Source: an uncultured Clostridium sp. (GTDB taxonomy: Bacteria > Bacillota > Clostridia > Lachnospirales > Lachnospiraceae). Taken from it: a stretch of DNA of 35,937 bases. Under the pieces are notes generated by a model that searched no databases, was not told where the DNA came from, and was given only the letters and a program-made list of their open reading frames with translations. Positions 8,738 through 18,322 of this stretch are shown here, piece by piece. Positions within the stretch are counted from its first letter, which is position 1. Each line of letters starts with the position of its first letter. The translations under genes and the position numbers were made by a program. Location: the NCBI GenBank assembly GCA_945915475.1, contig CAMEFI010000032.1:1-35937 (forward strand), in the 5' to 3' direction.

Positions 8738-9943
8738 CTAGTGCTCACCCAATCCAAACTTATCATGGACAGCATTCATCGCTTTTTCTGTATACTTCTC
8801 ATCAATCAATACAGATACACGAATCTCAGATGTAGAAATCATCTTGATATTAATTCCCTCATCATATAATGCTTCAAACATCTTCGCTGCAACGCCGGCG
8901 TTACTCATCATACCAGCACCTACGATAGAAACCTTTGCTACATTCTTCTCTACATCAATCTTCTCATATTCATGGAAATGTCTTTCAATGATCTCCACAG
9001 CCTCATCTGCATTATCTACTGCAACAGTGAATGAAATATCCTTGGTTCCTTCACGTCCTACTGACTGTAAAATCATATCTACGTTAATATTATGTCTGGC
9101 TAAATGATTGAACAAACGAAATGCTACTCCCGGCTCATCTTTCAATCCAATCAAAGCAATTCTAGCTGCATCCTTATCTGCTGCCACTCCACTTACAAGC
9201 ATCTTTTCCATCTTTGTATCCTCCTTAACAACGGTACCCTCTGAAGTATTCAAACTTGAACGAACAACCAACTGTACGCCCTGTTTCTTGGCTAATTCCA
9301 CTGATCGATTATGCAATACACCTGCACCCAATGTAGCCAACTCCAACATCTCGTCATAGGTAATCTGATCGAGTTTTCTTGCAGTCGGAACTTTACGCGG
9401 ATCTGCCGTATATACACCATCTACATCTGTATAAATCTCGCAAGCATCTGCATTCAATGCAGCAGCAAGTGCAACTGCTGTTGTATCAGAACCGCCACGT
9501 CCTAACGTTGTGTAATCATCATACTTATTGATTCCCTGGAATCCCGTTACAATCACAATCTTACGCTGGTCAAGTTCATGACGAATTCTCTCGCTGTCTA
9601 TTCTTTTCAATCTGGCATTACCATATACAGATGTGGTATGCATGGCAACCTGAAATGCATTTAAGGAAATAGCCGGCACACCTAAATTATTCATGACCAT
9701 ACCCATTAATGCAACAGACATCTGCTCACCAATTGTATATAGCATATCCATCTCACGCTTTGGCGGATTGGGATTCATATCTTTTGCCATATCAATCAAC
9801 TCATCTGTGTATTTACCCATTGCAGATAATACAACTACTACATCATTTCCTTTTTTGTAGTCCTCGATACATCTGTTTGCAACATTATACATTCTCTCTT
9901 TATTTGCAACAGAAGTACCTCCAAACTTCTTTACGATTAACAT
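8738..9943 (-). CDS. aspartate kinase
   Basis: Aspartokinase phosphorylates L-aspartate to aspartyl-4-phosphate, the entry to lysine, threonine and methionine synthesis. The 401-residue protein has the KFGGTSVA start, the kinase-domain LGRGGSDTTAVALAAAL motif and EIYTDVDGVYTADPR, followed by two C-terminal ACT domains (about 260-400) that usually bind the feedback amino acid. The 401-residue length fits single-polypeptide aspartokinases. RBS AGGAGG precedes ATG. It follows homoserine dehydrogenase by 105 bp on the same strand. Which end product controls it cannot be read from the sequence; no lysine riboswitch is visible upstream. Confidence 0.95.
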   Translation of the reverse strand: MLIVKKFGGTSVANKERMYNVANRCIEDYKKGNDVVVVLSAMGKYTDELIDMAKDMNPNPPKREMDMLYTIGEQMSVALMGMVMNNLGVPAISLNAFQVAMHTTSVYGNARLKRIDSERIRHELDQRKIVIVTGFQGINKYDDYTTLGRGGSDTTAVALAAALNADACEIYTDVDGVYTADPRKVPTARKLDQITYDEMLELATLGAGVLHNRSVELAKKQGVQLVVRSSLNTSEGTVVKEDTKMEKMLVSGVAADKDAARIALIGLKDEPGVAFRLFNHLARHNINVDMILQSVGREGTKDISFTVAVDNADEAVEIIERHFHEYEKIDVEKNVAKVSIVGAGMMSNAGVAAKMFEALYDEGINIKMISTSEIRVSVLIDEKYTEKAMNAVHDKFGLGEH

Positions 9944-10048
9944 TTGATTTGTTTCCTCCTCATGTTTAAGTTACCTAGCCTAATGTACTACTTTTGAAGC
10001 AAACGGTCAATCATTTTACTATGATTTGTTAAATAATTAACCATTTTT

Positions 10049-11272
10049 CTAGAAATCTACACGAATTACGCTATATACATCTTCAAATTTTGCAATATGC
10101 TCTGCAAAATCTCCCTCGCGTATTTTATTCGTAACAAACGCAAGTTCATCTGTAACGCCAGGTGCTTTCACATATAAGACATCACCAAATGCACTCTTAA
10201 TTCCAAACATCTGATCATCATCTAATCCCTTGTCTTTCATGCGGACAAAGAACTTATTCTCACAATCCTCAAACTTGCCAAGATTGCTCTTACGCTCTTC
10301 CCAAATAGTCATAATGTTAGTATGCATATGCTTTACCGCATCCACCACATCGGATACTACTGCACTGGCTGTTGGAAGCTTACCAGCTCCTCTTCCATAA
10401 AACATAACATCATCTAATACATTACCATGCACAAAAATACCATTAAATACACCATTCACTCCAATTAATGGATGCTGCTGTCCAATCATAAAAGGTGCAA
10501 CCATAGAATAGAATGTACCGTCTACCTTCTTACTCATTCCCAGTAACTTAATCGATGCCTTCATTGCTTTGGCATACTGAAAATCTGTCTCTGTAATCTT
10601 TGTAATTCCCTCTGTATGGATATCCTCGTAATCCACCTGCTCCCCTGCTACTAAGGAAGTAAGAATGGCTATCTTGCGACACGCATCATATCCTTCTACA
10701 TCCGCTTCCGGATTCCGTTCTGCATAACCTTTCTCCTGGGCAATCTTTAAGACATCCTCAAAAGCGGAACCTTTTTCTGCCATCTCTGTTAAAATATAAT
10801 TCGTTGTTCCATTTAAAATACCGGTAATCTCCGTAATCTCATCTGCAGTTAAAGAACTATTCAGTGGACGAATAATCGGAATACCACCGCCAACAGATGC
10901 CTCAAACAAATAATTCAATTTGTGTTCTTTGGCAATTGCAAGAAGTTCTGCACCATGTTTTGCAACCAACTCCTTGTTGGATGTACATACACTCTTGCCA
11001 TTCAAAAGTGCCTGTTTGGTAAATGTATAGGCCGGTTCTACCCCACCCATTACCTCGACTATAATATCCACTTCCGGATCATTTAAAATAACATTGTAAT
11101 CGTGTACCAAAATCTTCTGAATCGGATCTCCTTCAAAATCACGAAGATCTAACACGTATTTGATGTTAATATCCTTTCCAGCTCTCTTGTTGATACTGTC
11201 ATGATTGGTGTTAATTACTTCCACCACACCAGAACCTACTGTGCCATAGCCTAAAACTGCAATATTAACCAT
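10049..11272 (-). CDS. hom: homoserine dehydrogenase
   Basis: This enzyme reduces aspartate semialdehyde to homoserine with NAD(P)H, the branch to threonine and methionine. The 407-residue protein has the Rossmann motif GYGTVGSGV near the N-terminus, then the catalytic-domain features ASVGGGIPIIRPL, ILNGTTNYIL and AEADVEGYDA-type sequence (ERNPEADVEGYDACRK). The C-terminal about 80 residues (FFVRMKDKG...) resemble a compact ACT regulatory domain. RBS GGAGGTAATT abuts the start. Upstream cheW ends 32 bp away, leaving no room for a leader riboswitch. It is followed by aspartate kinase, a functional pairing. Confidence 0.96.
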   Translation of the reverse strand: MVNIAVLGYGTVGSGVVEVINTNHDSINKRAGKDINIKYVLDLRDFEGDPIQKILVHDYNVILNDPEVDIIVEVMGGVEPAYTFTKQALLNGKSVCTSNKELVAKHGAELLAIAKEHKLNYLFEASVGGGIPIIRPLNSSLTADEITEITGILNGTTNYILTEMAEKGSAFEDVLKIAQEKGYAERNPEADVEGYDACRKIAILTSLVAGEQVDYEDIHTEGITKITETDFQYAKAMKASIKLLGMSKKVDGTFYSMVAPFMIGQQHPLIGVNGVFNGIFVHGNVLDDVMFYGRGAGKLPTASAVVSDVVDAVKHMHTNIMTIWEERKSNLGKFEDCENKFFVRMKDKGLDDDQMFGIKSAFGDVLYVKAPGVTDELAFVTNKIREGDFAEHIAKFEDVYSVIRVDF

Positions 11273-11304
11273 AATTACCTCCTTATCACCTTGTACTTCA
11301 TGGT

Positions 11305-11769
11305 TTATTTATTCTCCTCGATTAGCTGGTCTACCATTTCCCTGGTGTCCTCAGATAATACTTTATCAACGTTAATGGCAATAATAATATCATTCCCAAT
11401 ATGTAACACCTGTTCCATAAATGCCGTATCTTCATTGGAAGCTACAGACGGCATCTCATTAATTCGGTCTTTTGATACTTCTTCAATCTCTTCTACACAG
11501 TCCACTTCATAAGCCAAGAACTTGCCATAGTAATTTGTGACAAGCAAACTCTTGCCGGGATTGTCAATCCGCGGGTTCATCCCGAAGCGTTCTCTCAAAC
11601 TATATACCGGAATGACGACCCCTCTCATATTGACAAGACCCACAATTCCCTCCGGAGCATTCGGCACAGGAATGATGTGATAATCCTGCTCAATTCCATT
11701 CACATGCGCCAAGCTCATGCCATATTTTTGATCCCCTAATTGAAACACAACATACTTTTGTTCCTCCAT
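11305..11769 (-). CDS. cheW: chemotaxis coupling protein CheW
   Basis: CheW links chemoreceptors to the CheA kinase in the signalling array. The 154-residue protein is a single CheW domain: YVVFQLGDQKYGMSLAHVNGIE, then the conserved IPVPNAPEGIVGLVNMRG segment and VIPVYSLRERFG. It is located alone, between prfB (5 bp gap, with its SD AAGGAG formed from the prfB stop region) and hom, without other che genes. It may be an auxiliary CheW rather than the copy in the main chemotaxis operon; that is inference. Confidence 0.93.
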   Translation of the reverse strand: MEEQKYVVFQLGDQKYGMSLAHVNGIEQDYHIIPVPNAPEGIVGLVNMRGVVIPVYSLRERFGMNPRIDNPGKSLLVTNYYGKFLAYEVDCVEEIEEVSKDRINEMPSVASNEDTAFMEQVLHIGNDIIIAINVDKVLSEDTREMVDQLIEENK

Positions 11770-11774
11770 AGACC

Positions 11775-12888
11775 TTACTCCTTATTCAGACTTATCCATT
11801 TCAAATATGCATTCATAAATGGCTCAATATTGCCATCCAACACTCCATTTACATTACTCACTTCCATGCCAGTCCGGTGATCCTTCACCATTGTATATGG
11901 TTGCATGACATAGGATCGAATCTGAGAACCAAATCCATTCTCGGAAACATCCCCACGAATATCATCCAGTCGTTCCTGATTCTCCTGTTGCTTTAATACA
12001 TACAACTTAGAGGCCAGCATCTTCATAGCCTTATCCTTATTCTGATGCTGGGAACGCTGGTTCTGACACTGTACCACAATTCCTGTCGGCAAATGCGTAA
12101 TTCGAATTGCCGAAGATGTCTTATTGATGTGCTGTCCACCTGCTCCACTGGAACGATAGGTATCAATTCTCAAATCTTCATCCCTGATGTCAACGGATAC
12201 ATCTTCTTCAATATCCGGCATCACATCACAGGAAGAAAATGAAGTCTGCCGTTTACCTGCTGCATTAAATGGTGAAATCCTGACCAGACGATGTACCCCT
12301 TTTTCTGACTTCAGATAACCATATGCATTCTCTCCATTAATCTGAATCGTCACCGACTTGACACCTGCTTCTTCTCCTTCCAGATAATCCAAAATCTCCG
12401 TAGAGAAGCCTTTCTTCTCTGCCCATCTTGTATACATCCGCATAAGCATTCCTGTCCAGTCACAGCTTTCTGTTCCACCTGCTCCAGCATGAAGAGTGAC
12501 TATTGCATTGTCTTTATCAAACTCTCCAGACAATAATGTCTGAATTCGTAAAATCTCAAAATCTTCTTTGAATTGATTCATAATCTCTTCAATCTCAGGC
12601 AAAAGAGAATCATCATTCTCTTCATCGGCCATTTCGATCAATGTATCAATCTCTTCATACTCATTAGACACCTTATCAAATGCAGCTAAAATGTCTTTGA
12701 GACTCTTGACTGTCTTCATCACCTCATTCGAGTGCTCCACATCATTCCAGAAATCCGGAGCTTCCATATCCGCTTCTAACTCTGCCACCTTATCCTGTTT
12801 GATAGGGATGTCAAAGTGAATCCCTCACTTCCTGTAATGGACTCTCGTACTGAGCGAGTTCAAACTTATAGTTATCCGTCTCTATCAC
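11775..12888 (-). CDS. prfB: peptide chain release factor 2, with programmed +1 frameshift
   Basis: RF2 recognises UGA and UAA stop codons and triggers peptide release. The coding sequence is split: frame one runs from GTG at 12888 for 25 codons to an in-frame TGA at 12811-12813, in the context CTT TGA C. A +1 slip at CTT continues with GAC and reads 345 further codons to 11775, giving a 370-residue RF2, the usual length. The start GTG has AGAGGTGATT just upstream. An SD-like GAGGGAT precedes the slip site. The main body contains SGAGGQHINKTSSAIRITH (the GGQ motif region) and the codon-recognition domain. It lies between secA and cheW. Autoregulation through the UGA is the known mechanism. 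Confidence 0.96.
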
Positions 12889-12953
12889 AGAATCACCTCT
12901 TTCTATATTCAAAACTCTTAGACAATTGTGAAACTCCACATAATTGCCTATTA

Positions 12954-15527
12954 TTATGCATTCTTACCACAACATTGTTTATATTTCAAACCTGATCCAC
13001 ACGGGCATGGATCATTACGTCCAATCTTAGCACTCTTACGCTTTATCGGTTCCTTTACAGAAGAATCGTCTTTGTTGGTTCCTGTTACCTTAGCAACCTC
13101 TTCACGTTCTACCTTCTGTTCTACCCGTAAATGCAACAATGCCTTAACCGTCTCCTGACGAATACCTGCTGTCATCTCATTAAACATATCAAAACCGATA
13201 AATTTATATTCTACTAACGGATCTCTCTGTCCTAATGCACGAAGTCCGATTCCCTGACGCATCTGTTCCATATCATCAATATGATCCATCCACTTACGGT
13301 CAATAACTTTCAGTAAGATTACACGTTCTGCCTCACGAATCATCTCTGGTTCCGGGAACTCTGTCTCCTTCTCTTCATAAAGCTTATTCACAATCTCTTT
13401 CACTTTCTGAACAAGATCCTTCTTAGACATATGCTTCAGCTCATCTTCCGAAAGAACAATCTTCTCCATTGGGAAGATATCCTCTAATTCCTGATTAAGA
13501 GACTTCATATCCCATTCGGATGGATAAGCATCCTCATTGATATTGCGGTTAATAATCTCTTCTGCATCCTCGTTAATCATATTATAGATAACATCTCTCA
13601 TGTTCTCTCCATCTAACACACGACGACGCTCTTTATAGATTACTTCTCTTTGCTCGTTCATTACCTGATCATAATCTAATAAATTCTTACGAATACCAAA
13701 GTTATTATTCTCTATCTTCTTCTGTGCTTTTTCAATAAACTTCGTGATTGTCTTATGACGAATCTCTTCTCCTTCCGGAATGTTCAGGGTCTCGTACATG
13801 GATATCACTCTCTCTGATCCAAATAAACGAAGCAAATCATCTTCCAGCGAAAGATAGAACTTAGAAGATCCCGGATCGCCCTGACGTCCGGCACGACCAC
13901 GCAACTGGTTATCAATACGTCTGGACTCATGTCGTTCTGTACCAATAATGCGGAGACCACCTAATTCCTTCACACCTTCGCCAAGTTTAATATCCGTACC
14001 ACGTCCAGCCATGTTTGTTGCAATTGTAACAGCATTCATCTGTCCTGCCTGTGCAATAATCTCAGCCTCTAATTCATGGAACTTCGCATTTAACACCTTA
14101 TGCGGAATGTGTTTTTTGGTAAGTAAACGGCTTACTTCCTCAGAAGAATCAATGGTAATCGTACCAACCAAAACCGGCTGCCCCTTGCGATAACATTCAT
14201 TGATATCCTCAATGATGGCATTTAATTTTTCTTTCTTTGTACAATAGATGGAATCATCCTCATCAATTCTGGCAATTGGCAGATTTGTTGGCACCTCCAC
14301 AACATCCATACCATAAATCTCACGGAATTCTTCTTCCTCTGTCAAAGCAGTACCAGTCATACCAGCTTTCTTATGATATTTGTTAAAGAAGTTCTGGAAC
14401 GTAATCGTAGCAAGCGTCTTACTCTCTCTTCTTACTTTCACGTTCTCTTTTGCCTCAATTGCCTGATGCAGACCATCGGAGAAACGTCTGCCCGGCATAA
14501 CACGTCCGGTAAATTCATCTACAATCAATACTTCATTGTCTTTGACAATGTAGTCTTTATCTTTAAACATTAAATTGTGTGCTCGAAGTGCCAAAATGAT
14601 ATTATGCTGAATCTCTAAGTTATCAGAATCTGCCAAGTTATCAATATGGAAGAAATTCTCTACTTCCTTTACACCCTGTGCAGTAAGCATAACCTGCTTA
14701 TCCTTCTCATTTACAAGGAAATCACCATCTTCTTCTATATCAACACCCATGATGGCGTCCATCTTAGAAAGCTCGCCATCTCCCTGACCACGTTTCATAC
14801 GACGTGCCAACAGATCACACATTCTATAAAGCTCAGTGGATTTACCACTCTGTCCGGAAATAATAAGCGGAGTTCTTGCTTCATCAATCAATACCGAGTC
14901 AACCTCGTCCACAATTGCATAATGCAACTCTCTCTGAACAAGCTGCTCCTTATAGATTACCATATTATCTCTTAAGTAATCAAAGCCTAACTCATTATTC
15001 GTAACATAAGTAATATCGCAATTATAAGCATCTCTACGCTCATCATTGGTACTGCTGTTAAGAATAACACCAACCTTCAAACCTAAGAACTCATGAATCT
15101 GGCCCATCCACTCAGCATCACGCTTTGCCAAATAATCATTTACGGTTACAATATGAACACCTTTCCCCTCTAAAGCATTCAAATATGCAGGAAGCGTTGA
15201 AACTAATGTCTTACCTTCACCAGTACGCATCTCCGGAATTCTACCTTGATGAAGTAAAATACCACCCATGATCTGTACCGGATAATGTTTCATGCCAAGT
15301 GTCCGGACTGCAGCCTCCCTCACAACTGCAAATGCTTCCACCAAAAGGTCATCTAACGTCTCACCTTCTGACAAACGTTTCTTAAACTCATCCGTCTTGG
15401 CACGAAGATCAGCATCACTTAATGCCTGCATTGATTCATCTAACGCTAAAACCTTATCAACCAATGGCTGGATTCGTTTAATTTCTTTCTCACTATGTGT
15501 TCCAAACACTTTTTCGAAAATACCCAT
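12954..15527 (-). CDS. secA: preprotein translocase ATPase SecA
   Basis: SecA is the motor ATPase that drives Sec-dependent export. The 857-residue protein has Walker A MRTGEGKT (100-107), the DEVD box in [15 protein letters not shown], the second nucleotide-binding fold with [10 protein letters not shown], the helical wing/scaffold domains, and a C-terminal zinc-binding tail with C841, C843, C852, C853 (CPCGSG...CC). The tail binds SecB or ribosomes in other bacteria. RBS AGGAG precedes ATG. It stands upstream of prfB with about 65 bp between them, and has its own likely promoter at 15572-15600. Confidence 0.98.
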   Translation of the reverse strand: MGIFEKVFGTHSEKEIKRIQPLVDKVLALDESMQALSDADLRAKTDEFKKRLSEGETLDDLLVEAFAVVREAAVRTLGMKHYPVQIMGGILLHQGRIPEMRTGEGKTLVSTLPAYLNALEGKGVHIVTVNDYLAKRDAEWMGQIHEFLGLKVGVILNSSTNDERRDAYNCDITYVTNNELGFDYLRDNMVIYKEQLVQRELHYAIVDEVDSVLIDEARTPLIISGQSGKSTELYRMCDLLARRMKRGQGDGELSKMDAIMGVDIEEDGDFLVNEKDKQVMLTAQGVKEVENFFHIDNLADSDNLEIQHNIILALRAHNLMFKDKDYIVKDNEVLIVDEFTGRVMPGRRFSDGLHQAIEAKENVKVRRESKTLATITFQNFFNKYHKKAGMTGTALTEEEEFREIYGMDVVEVPTNLPIARIDEDDSIYCTKKEKLNAIIEDINECYRKGQPVLVGTITIDSSEEVSRLLTKKHIPHKVLNAKFHELEAEIIAQAGQMNAVTIATNMAGRGTDIKLGEGVKELGGLRIIGTERHESRRIDNQLRGRAGRQGDPGSSKFYLSLEDDLLRLFGSERVISMYETLNIPEGEEIRHKTITKFIEKAQKKIENNNFGIRKNLLDYDQVMNEQREVIYKERRRVLDGENMRDVIYNMINEDAEEIINRNINEDAYPSEWDMKSLNQELEDIFPMEKIVLSEDELKHMSKKDLVQKVKEIVNKLYEEKETEFPEPEMIREAERVILLKVIDRKWMDHIDDMEQMRQGIGLRALGQRDPLVEYKFIGFDMFNEMTAGIRQETVKALLHLRVEQKVEREEVAKVTGTNKDDSSVKEPIKRKSAKIGRNDPCPCGSGLKYKQCCGKNA

Positions 15528-15571
15528 TTTTCCACTCCTATTTATATTTCAAATATAATCATACGGATATC

Positions 15572-15600
15572 ATTCTATCATTATTCCTTTGAAAAGTAAA
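15572..15600 (-). promoter_or_regulatory. possible sigma-A promoter for secA
   Basis: On the minus strand TTTACT (15595-15600) and TAGAAT (15572-15577) are separated by 17 bp, about 45 bp before the secA start. The -35 matches 4 of 6 and the -10 5 of 6 consensus bases, so this is only a candidate. Confidence 0.45.
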
Positions 15601-15630
15601 GGATATCTGACCTTTTACATGTTCACGTGT

Positions 15631-16482
15631 TTACGCAGGAGACTTCACCAACTGCTTCAATACTGCATAGGCTCTTTTGCCCAATTCCTCTTTTAAAGGT
15701 GCATTCTTAATTTCCTGCTCCAGCGACTCCGGCAAATTATAAAGATCCACCACTTGTAGTCCCTTATTCTCATAATAGCAATGCAAATATTGCTTACTTG
15801 CATGATTACTGCTGGAAAGAAAATAATTCTTATGCATTTGTTCTTTCACATTCATTTCCCTGGCAATATAATCGATCCAACTTGTAAATGTATTCAGATT
15901 ATAATCATTTAGGGAATATCCAACAAACACAAATACATGGTCAATCAATAACGATTTTAAAAATGTTTCCGTTAATCTGTGTGTTTCTGAATACTGTAAA
16001 TAATCATCTTCTTTGAATACAATGTTCTCCACATTATTCACATCCCCATGCATCTTAATCAAATAATGATTGCTATTAGCCTGCAAAAAATCGCGTTCTT
16101 CCCGTATAATCTCATATCTTTCCGCCACCTGATCCATCAGTTTATCATAATTGGTGGTCACAATATGTTTGGGACGAATCTGTGCAATCAGTTCATTTAA
16201 CGGATTAGGGCATACATCCGGGGAAATCACTTCCCGCAAAATACGATAGTATTCTGTATGCCCCTCACTTGTATCCATTCCATAGAAATACTGTGGAATC
16301 CGGATGTATTCAGTTGTCGAAAGCCGTTCTACCGGATACCCTATCCGCTCAGCAAACTGCCGTACCATCTGTCCCCAAGTTGGTATGCCGGAATTCTTTG
16401 AAACACCTGCTCCTACAAAAATAACAAGTTTATCTCTTTCTAATGCCTTCTTCATATTGCTGATCATCTGCTCAAATTTCAT
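15631..16482 (-). CDS. stand-alone SIR2-like NAD-dependent protein
   Basis: The 283-residue protein is essentially one SIR2-type Rossmann domain. It shows the NAD motif VIFVGAGVSKNSGIP (G24-A25-G26), TTNYD (109-113), a MHGD stretch with the likely catalytic His at 145, and VFVGYSLNDYN (GYS at 188-190). There is no zinc-binding cysteine set, which separates it from protein deacetylase sirtuins and places it with the SIR2_2/SIR2-like group, several of which are NADases in phage defence. No SLOG, nuclease, TPR or TM domain follows; it ends at TAA with no continuing frame. Start: ATG with GAGGTGAC 4-5 nt upstream; a longer frame to 16581 is unlikely. It has its own promoter inside a sequence shared with the neighbouring Rrf2 gene. 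Role is not established. Confidence 0.85.
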   Translation of the reverse strand: MKFEQMISNMKKALERDKLVIFVGAGVSKNSGIPTWGQMVRQFAERIGYPVERLSTTEYIRIPQYFYGMDTSEGHTEYYRILREVISPDVCPNPLNELIAQIRPKHIVTTNYDKLMDQVAERYEIIREERDFLQANSNHYLIKMHGDVNNVENIVFKEDDYLQYSETHRLTETFLKSLLIDHVFVFVGYSLNDYNLNTFTSWIDYIAREMNVKEQMHKNYFLSSSNHASKQYLHCYYENKGLQVVDLYNLPESLEQEIKNAPLKEELGKRAYAVLKQLVKSPA

Positions 16483-16603
16483 TTTGTCACCTCGCATCAT
16501 AATATATGTATAATAACATACTCCCTGCAAAAGAGCTGTGTTAAATCCGCAATCTGTCACGCATCTATTCTCCTTTACCAAACTTTTCCTTGAACTGTTT
16601 CCT

Positions 16604-16632
16604 ATAATAAACCCATTTACCTACTTTGTCAA
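16604..16632 (-). promoter_or_regulatory. sigma-A promoter of the SIR2 gene
   Basis: On the minus strand TTGACA (16627-16632, 6/6) and TATTAT (16604-16609, 5/6) have a 17-bp spacer. Expected transcription start is about 16597, giving a leader of about 115 nt before the ATG at 16482. The -35 and spacer lie inside the putative operator at 16613-16640. Confidence 0.8.
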
Positions 16633-16640
16633 TAGGTTAT
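16613..16640 (-). promoter_or_regulatory. putative Rrf2-type operator at the SIR2 promoter
   Basis: Minus strand: ATAACCT, 11 nt, AGGTAAAT, then GG. This 28-nt block matches the block upstream of the Rrf2 gene (17179-17206) at 23 of 28 positions and covers the -35 and spacer of the SIR2 promoter. Imperfect dyad AACCT...AGGT. Binding by the Rrf2 protein is inference. Confidence 0.55.
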
Positions 16641-16735
16641 TAGGAAATTATTAAATAAAAAACGTTGTTTCTTTCCTGTTTCAGAAAAAACGCCTTTCAC
16701 AATCAATATACACACTATATCAGAACGAAACTGTG

Positions 16736-17167
16736 TCAAATCACATAATCGTCTCCACCAGGTGCCTGCTCTAACAGATCCTGGATTGTAATACCCTCAA
16801 AATAGTCTTCCACAACTTTCTGGAAACCTTCCCACATCTGTAACGTCTTACAATATGGCGCACGCTCGCAACGATTCGGCTGCTTTTCCAAACAGCTTAC
16901 AGGTGCGAAGCTTCCCTCTGTAATCCTCAATATGCTTCCAACTGTATATTCTGAGGGATCCTTAATGAGCCTGTATCCACCGCCCTTGCCTCGCAAGGAT
17001 TGAACAAAATCATTGCGGCTTAACACAACTACAATGGATTCCAAATATTTTTCTGATATTTCCTGTCGCCTGGCAATATCCATAAGTGGAATATACTCCC
17101 CCGTATTATGCTCTGCCAAATCAATCATAACCCGAATTGCATAGCGCCCCTTCGTAGATATCTTCAT
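16736..17167 (-). CDS. Rrf2 family transcriptional regulator, probable Fe-S type
   Basis: Rrf2 proteins are winged-helix repressors, several of which sense iron, NO, redox or cysteine through an Fe-S cluster. The 143-residue product has the N-terminal MKISTKGRYAIRVMIDLA helix, a recognition-helix region EISEKYLESIVVVLSRNDFV, the wing SLRGKGGGYRL, and three cysteines C92-x7-C100-x5-C106 that match the cluster-binding loop of Fe-S members such as NsrR and RirA. Start ATG at 17167 has GGAGGTG upstream. It lies between cysK (separated by a strong terminator) and the SIR2 gene. A CymR-type (cysteine-metabolism) role is possible from the cysK neighbour, but CymR does not use this three-Cys loop. 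Confidence 0.92.
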   Translation of the reverse strand: MKISTKGRYAIRVMIDLAEHNTGEYIPLMDIARRQEISEKYLESIVVVLSRNDFVQSLRGKGGGYRLIKDPSEYTVGSILRITEGSFAPVSCLEKQPNRCERAPYCKTLQMWEGFQKVVEDYFEGITIQDLLEQAPGGDDYVI

Positions 17168-17178
17168 ACAACGCACCT

Positions 17179-17206
17179 CCATTAACCTACTTTACCACAA
17201 GGTTAT
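17179..17206 (-). promoter_or_regulatory. putative operator upstream of the Rrf2 gene
   Basis: Minus strand: ATAACCT, 11 nt, AGGTTAAT, then GG. It is a dyad (AACCT...AGGTT) ending at the ribosome binding site and overlapping a plausible promoter: TTGAAA, 17 bp, TAAAGT with an extended TG. The position suggests autorepression. The same block occurs at 16613-16640 in front of the SIR2 gene. Confidence 0.6.
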
Positions 17207-17232
17207 ATCAATTTCAATCCCCTACAACACAA

Positions 17233-17295
17233 AAGGGCTGCTATACTAAGATTTCAAAATGATTCTCTTTCTATCATCTTAGTACAACAGCCCTT
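17233..17295 (-). terminator. strong terminator downstream of cysK
   Basis: Arms 17233-17252 and 17276-17295 form a 20-bp stem with two mismatches and a 23-nt loop. On the minus strand the second arm is followed by CCCTTTTGTGTT. It ends the cysK transcript before the separate Rrf2 promoter. Confidence 0.85.
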
Positions 17296-17318
17296 ATGGG
17301 ATTTCAAAATAGCTTGTT

Positions 17319-18254
17319 TTAGTTGTTAAAAAGTGCTGTAGATAAATATCTGTCACCTGAATCCGGAAGCAACGCTACGATTGTCTTTCCTTTGTTCTCC
17401 GGTCTTGCTGCAAGAATAGTAGCTGCTTTCAATGCAGCACCCGAAGAAATTCCGACCAGAATTCCCTCACTTACTGCAAACTTTCTTCCTTCTTCAAATG
17501 CATCCTCATTATCAATTGCAATTATTTCGTCATATACCTTTGTATTCAATACTTCCGGCACAAACCCTGCACCAATTCCCTGAATCTTATGAGGACCGGC
17601 TGTTCCCTTTGATAATACCGGGCTGCTCGCCGGTTCTACTGCAACTACCTTCACATCCGGATTCTGAGACTTCAAATACTCTCCCACTCCGGTCACTGTT
17701 CCGCCGGTACCAACGCCAGCAACAAAAATGTCTACCTGACCATCTGTCTGTTCCCAAATCTCCGGTCCTGTTGTCTCTTTATGCGCTTTTGGATTTGCCG
17801 GATTCACAAACTGACCAAGAATGATGGAACCTGGTATGGTTTCCTTTAATTCATCTGCCTTTGCAATAGCTCCTTTCATTCCCTTAGCACCCTCTGTTAA
17901 TACGAGTTCCGCACCATATGCCTTAAGCAGGTTCCTTCTTTCAACACTCATGGTATCCGGTAATGTAAGAACTGCTTTGTACCCCTTTGCTGCTGCAACT
18001 GCTGCAAGACCAATTCCGGTATTGCCGGAAGTTGGCTCAATAATCGTTGCACCCGGTTTCAAAAGACCTTTCTCCTCTGCATCCTCAATCATTGCCAGCG
18101 CAATACGATCTTTCACAGATCCTGCCGGATTCAGATACTCCAACTTGGCAAGAATTGTTGCGTCTGTCAACCCCGCTTTCTTCGAATAGTTGTTCAACTT
18201 TAAGATTGGTGTTCCTCCAATTAATTCTGCTGCACTTTCCTTAATCTGACTCAT
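17319..18254 (-). CDS. cysK: cysteine synthase A (O-acetylserine sulfhydrylase)
   Basis: CysK condenses O-acetylserine with sulfide to cysteine, using PLP. The 311-residue protein carries the PLP-lysine motif NPAGSVKDR with K48, the substrate loop [12 protein letters not shown] (SGNTG at 76-80), the phosphate-binding [13 protein letters not shown], and the C-terminal [10 protein letters not shown] that characterises the CysK subgroup rather than cystathionine beta-synthase. It is monocistronic: a perfect sigma-A promoter upstream and a strong hairpin downstream. No cysE is present in the window. Regulation by the neighbouring Rrf2 protein is possible, but the shared operator found before SIR2 and rrf2 is absent from this promoter. 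Confidence 0.97.
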   Translation of the reverse strand: MSQIKESAAELIGGTPILKLNNYSKKAGLTDATILAKLEYLNPAGSVKDRIALAMIEDAEEKGLLKPGATIIEPTSGNTGIGLAAVAAAKGYKAVLTLPDTMSVERRNLLKAYGAELVLTEGAKGMKGAIAKADELKETIPGSIILGQFVNPANPKAHKETTGPEIWEQTDGQVDIFVAGVGTGGTVTGVGEYLKSQNPDVKVVAVEPASSPVLSKGTAGPHKIQGIGAGFVPEVLNTKVYDEIIAIDNEDAFEEGRKFAVSEGILVGISSGAALKAATILAARPENKGKTIVALLPDSGDRYLSTALFNN

Positions 18255-18322
18255 AATATGTTCCTCCTATACATTTTATTTTCCCTTAATTCATATCTTC
18301 TTACTAGGAATTGTATGATTAA

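Noticed and set aside
9944-10048. Lysine riboswitch before aspartate kinase
   Set aside because: The 105-bp gap is too short for the lysine riboswitch and shows no matching helices.
15631-17167. Thoeris-type or Avs-type defence locus
   Set aside because: No TIR, SLOG, STAND ATPase or other defence partner is next to the SIR2 gene.
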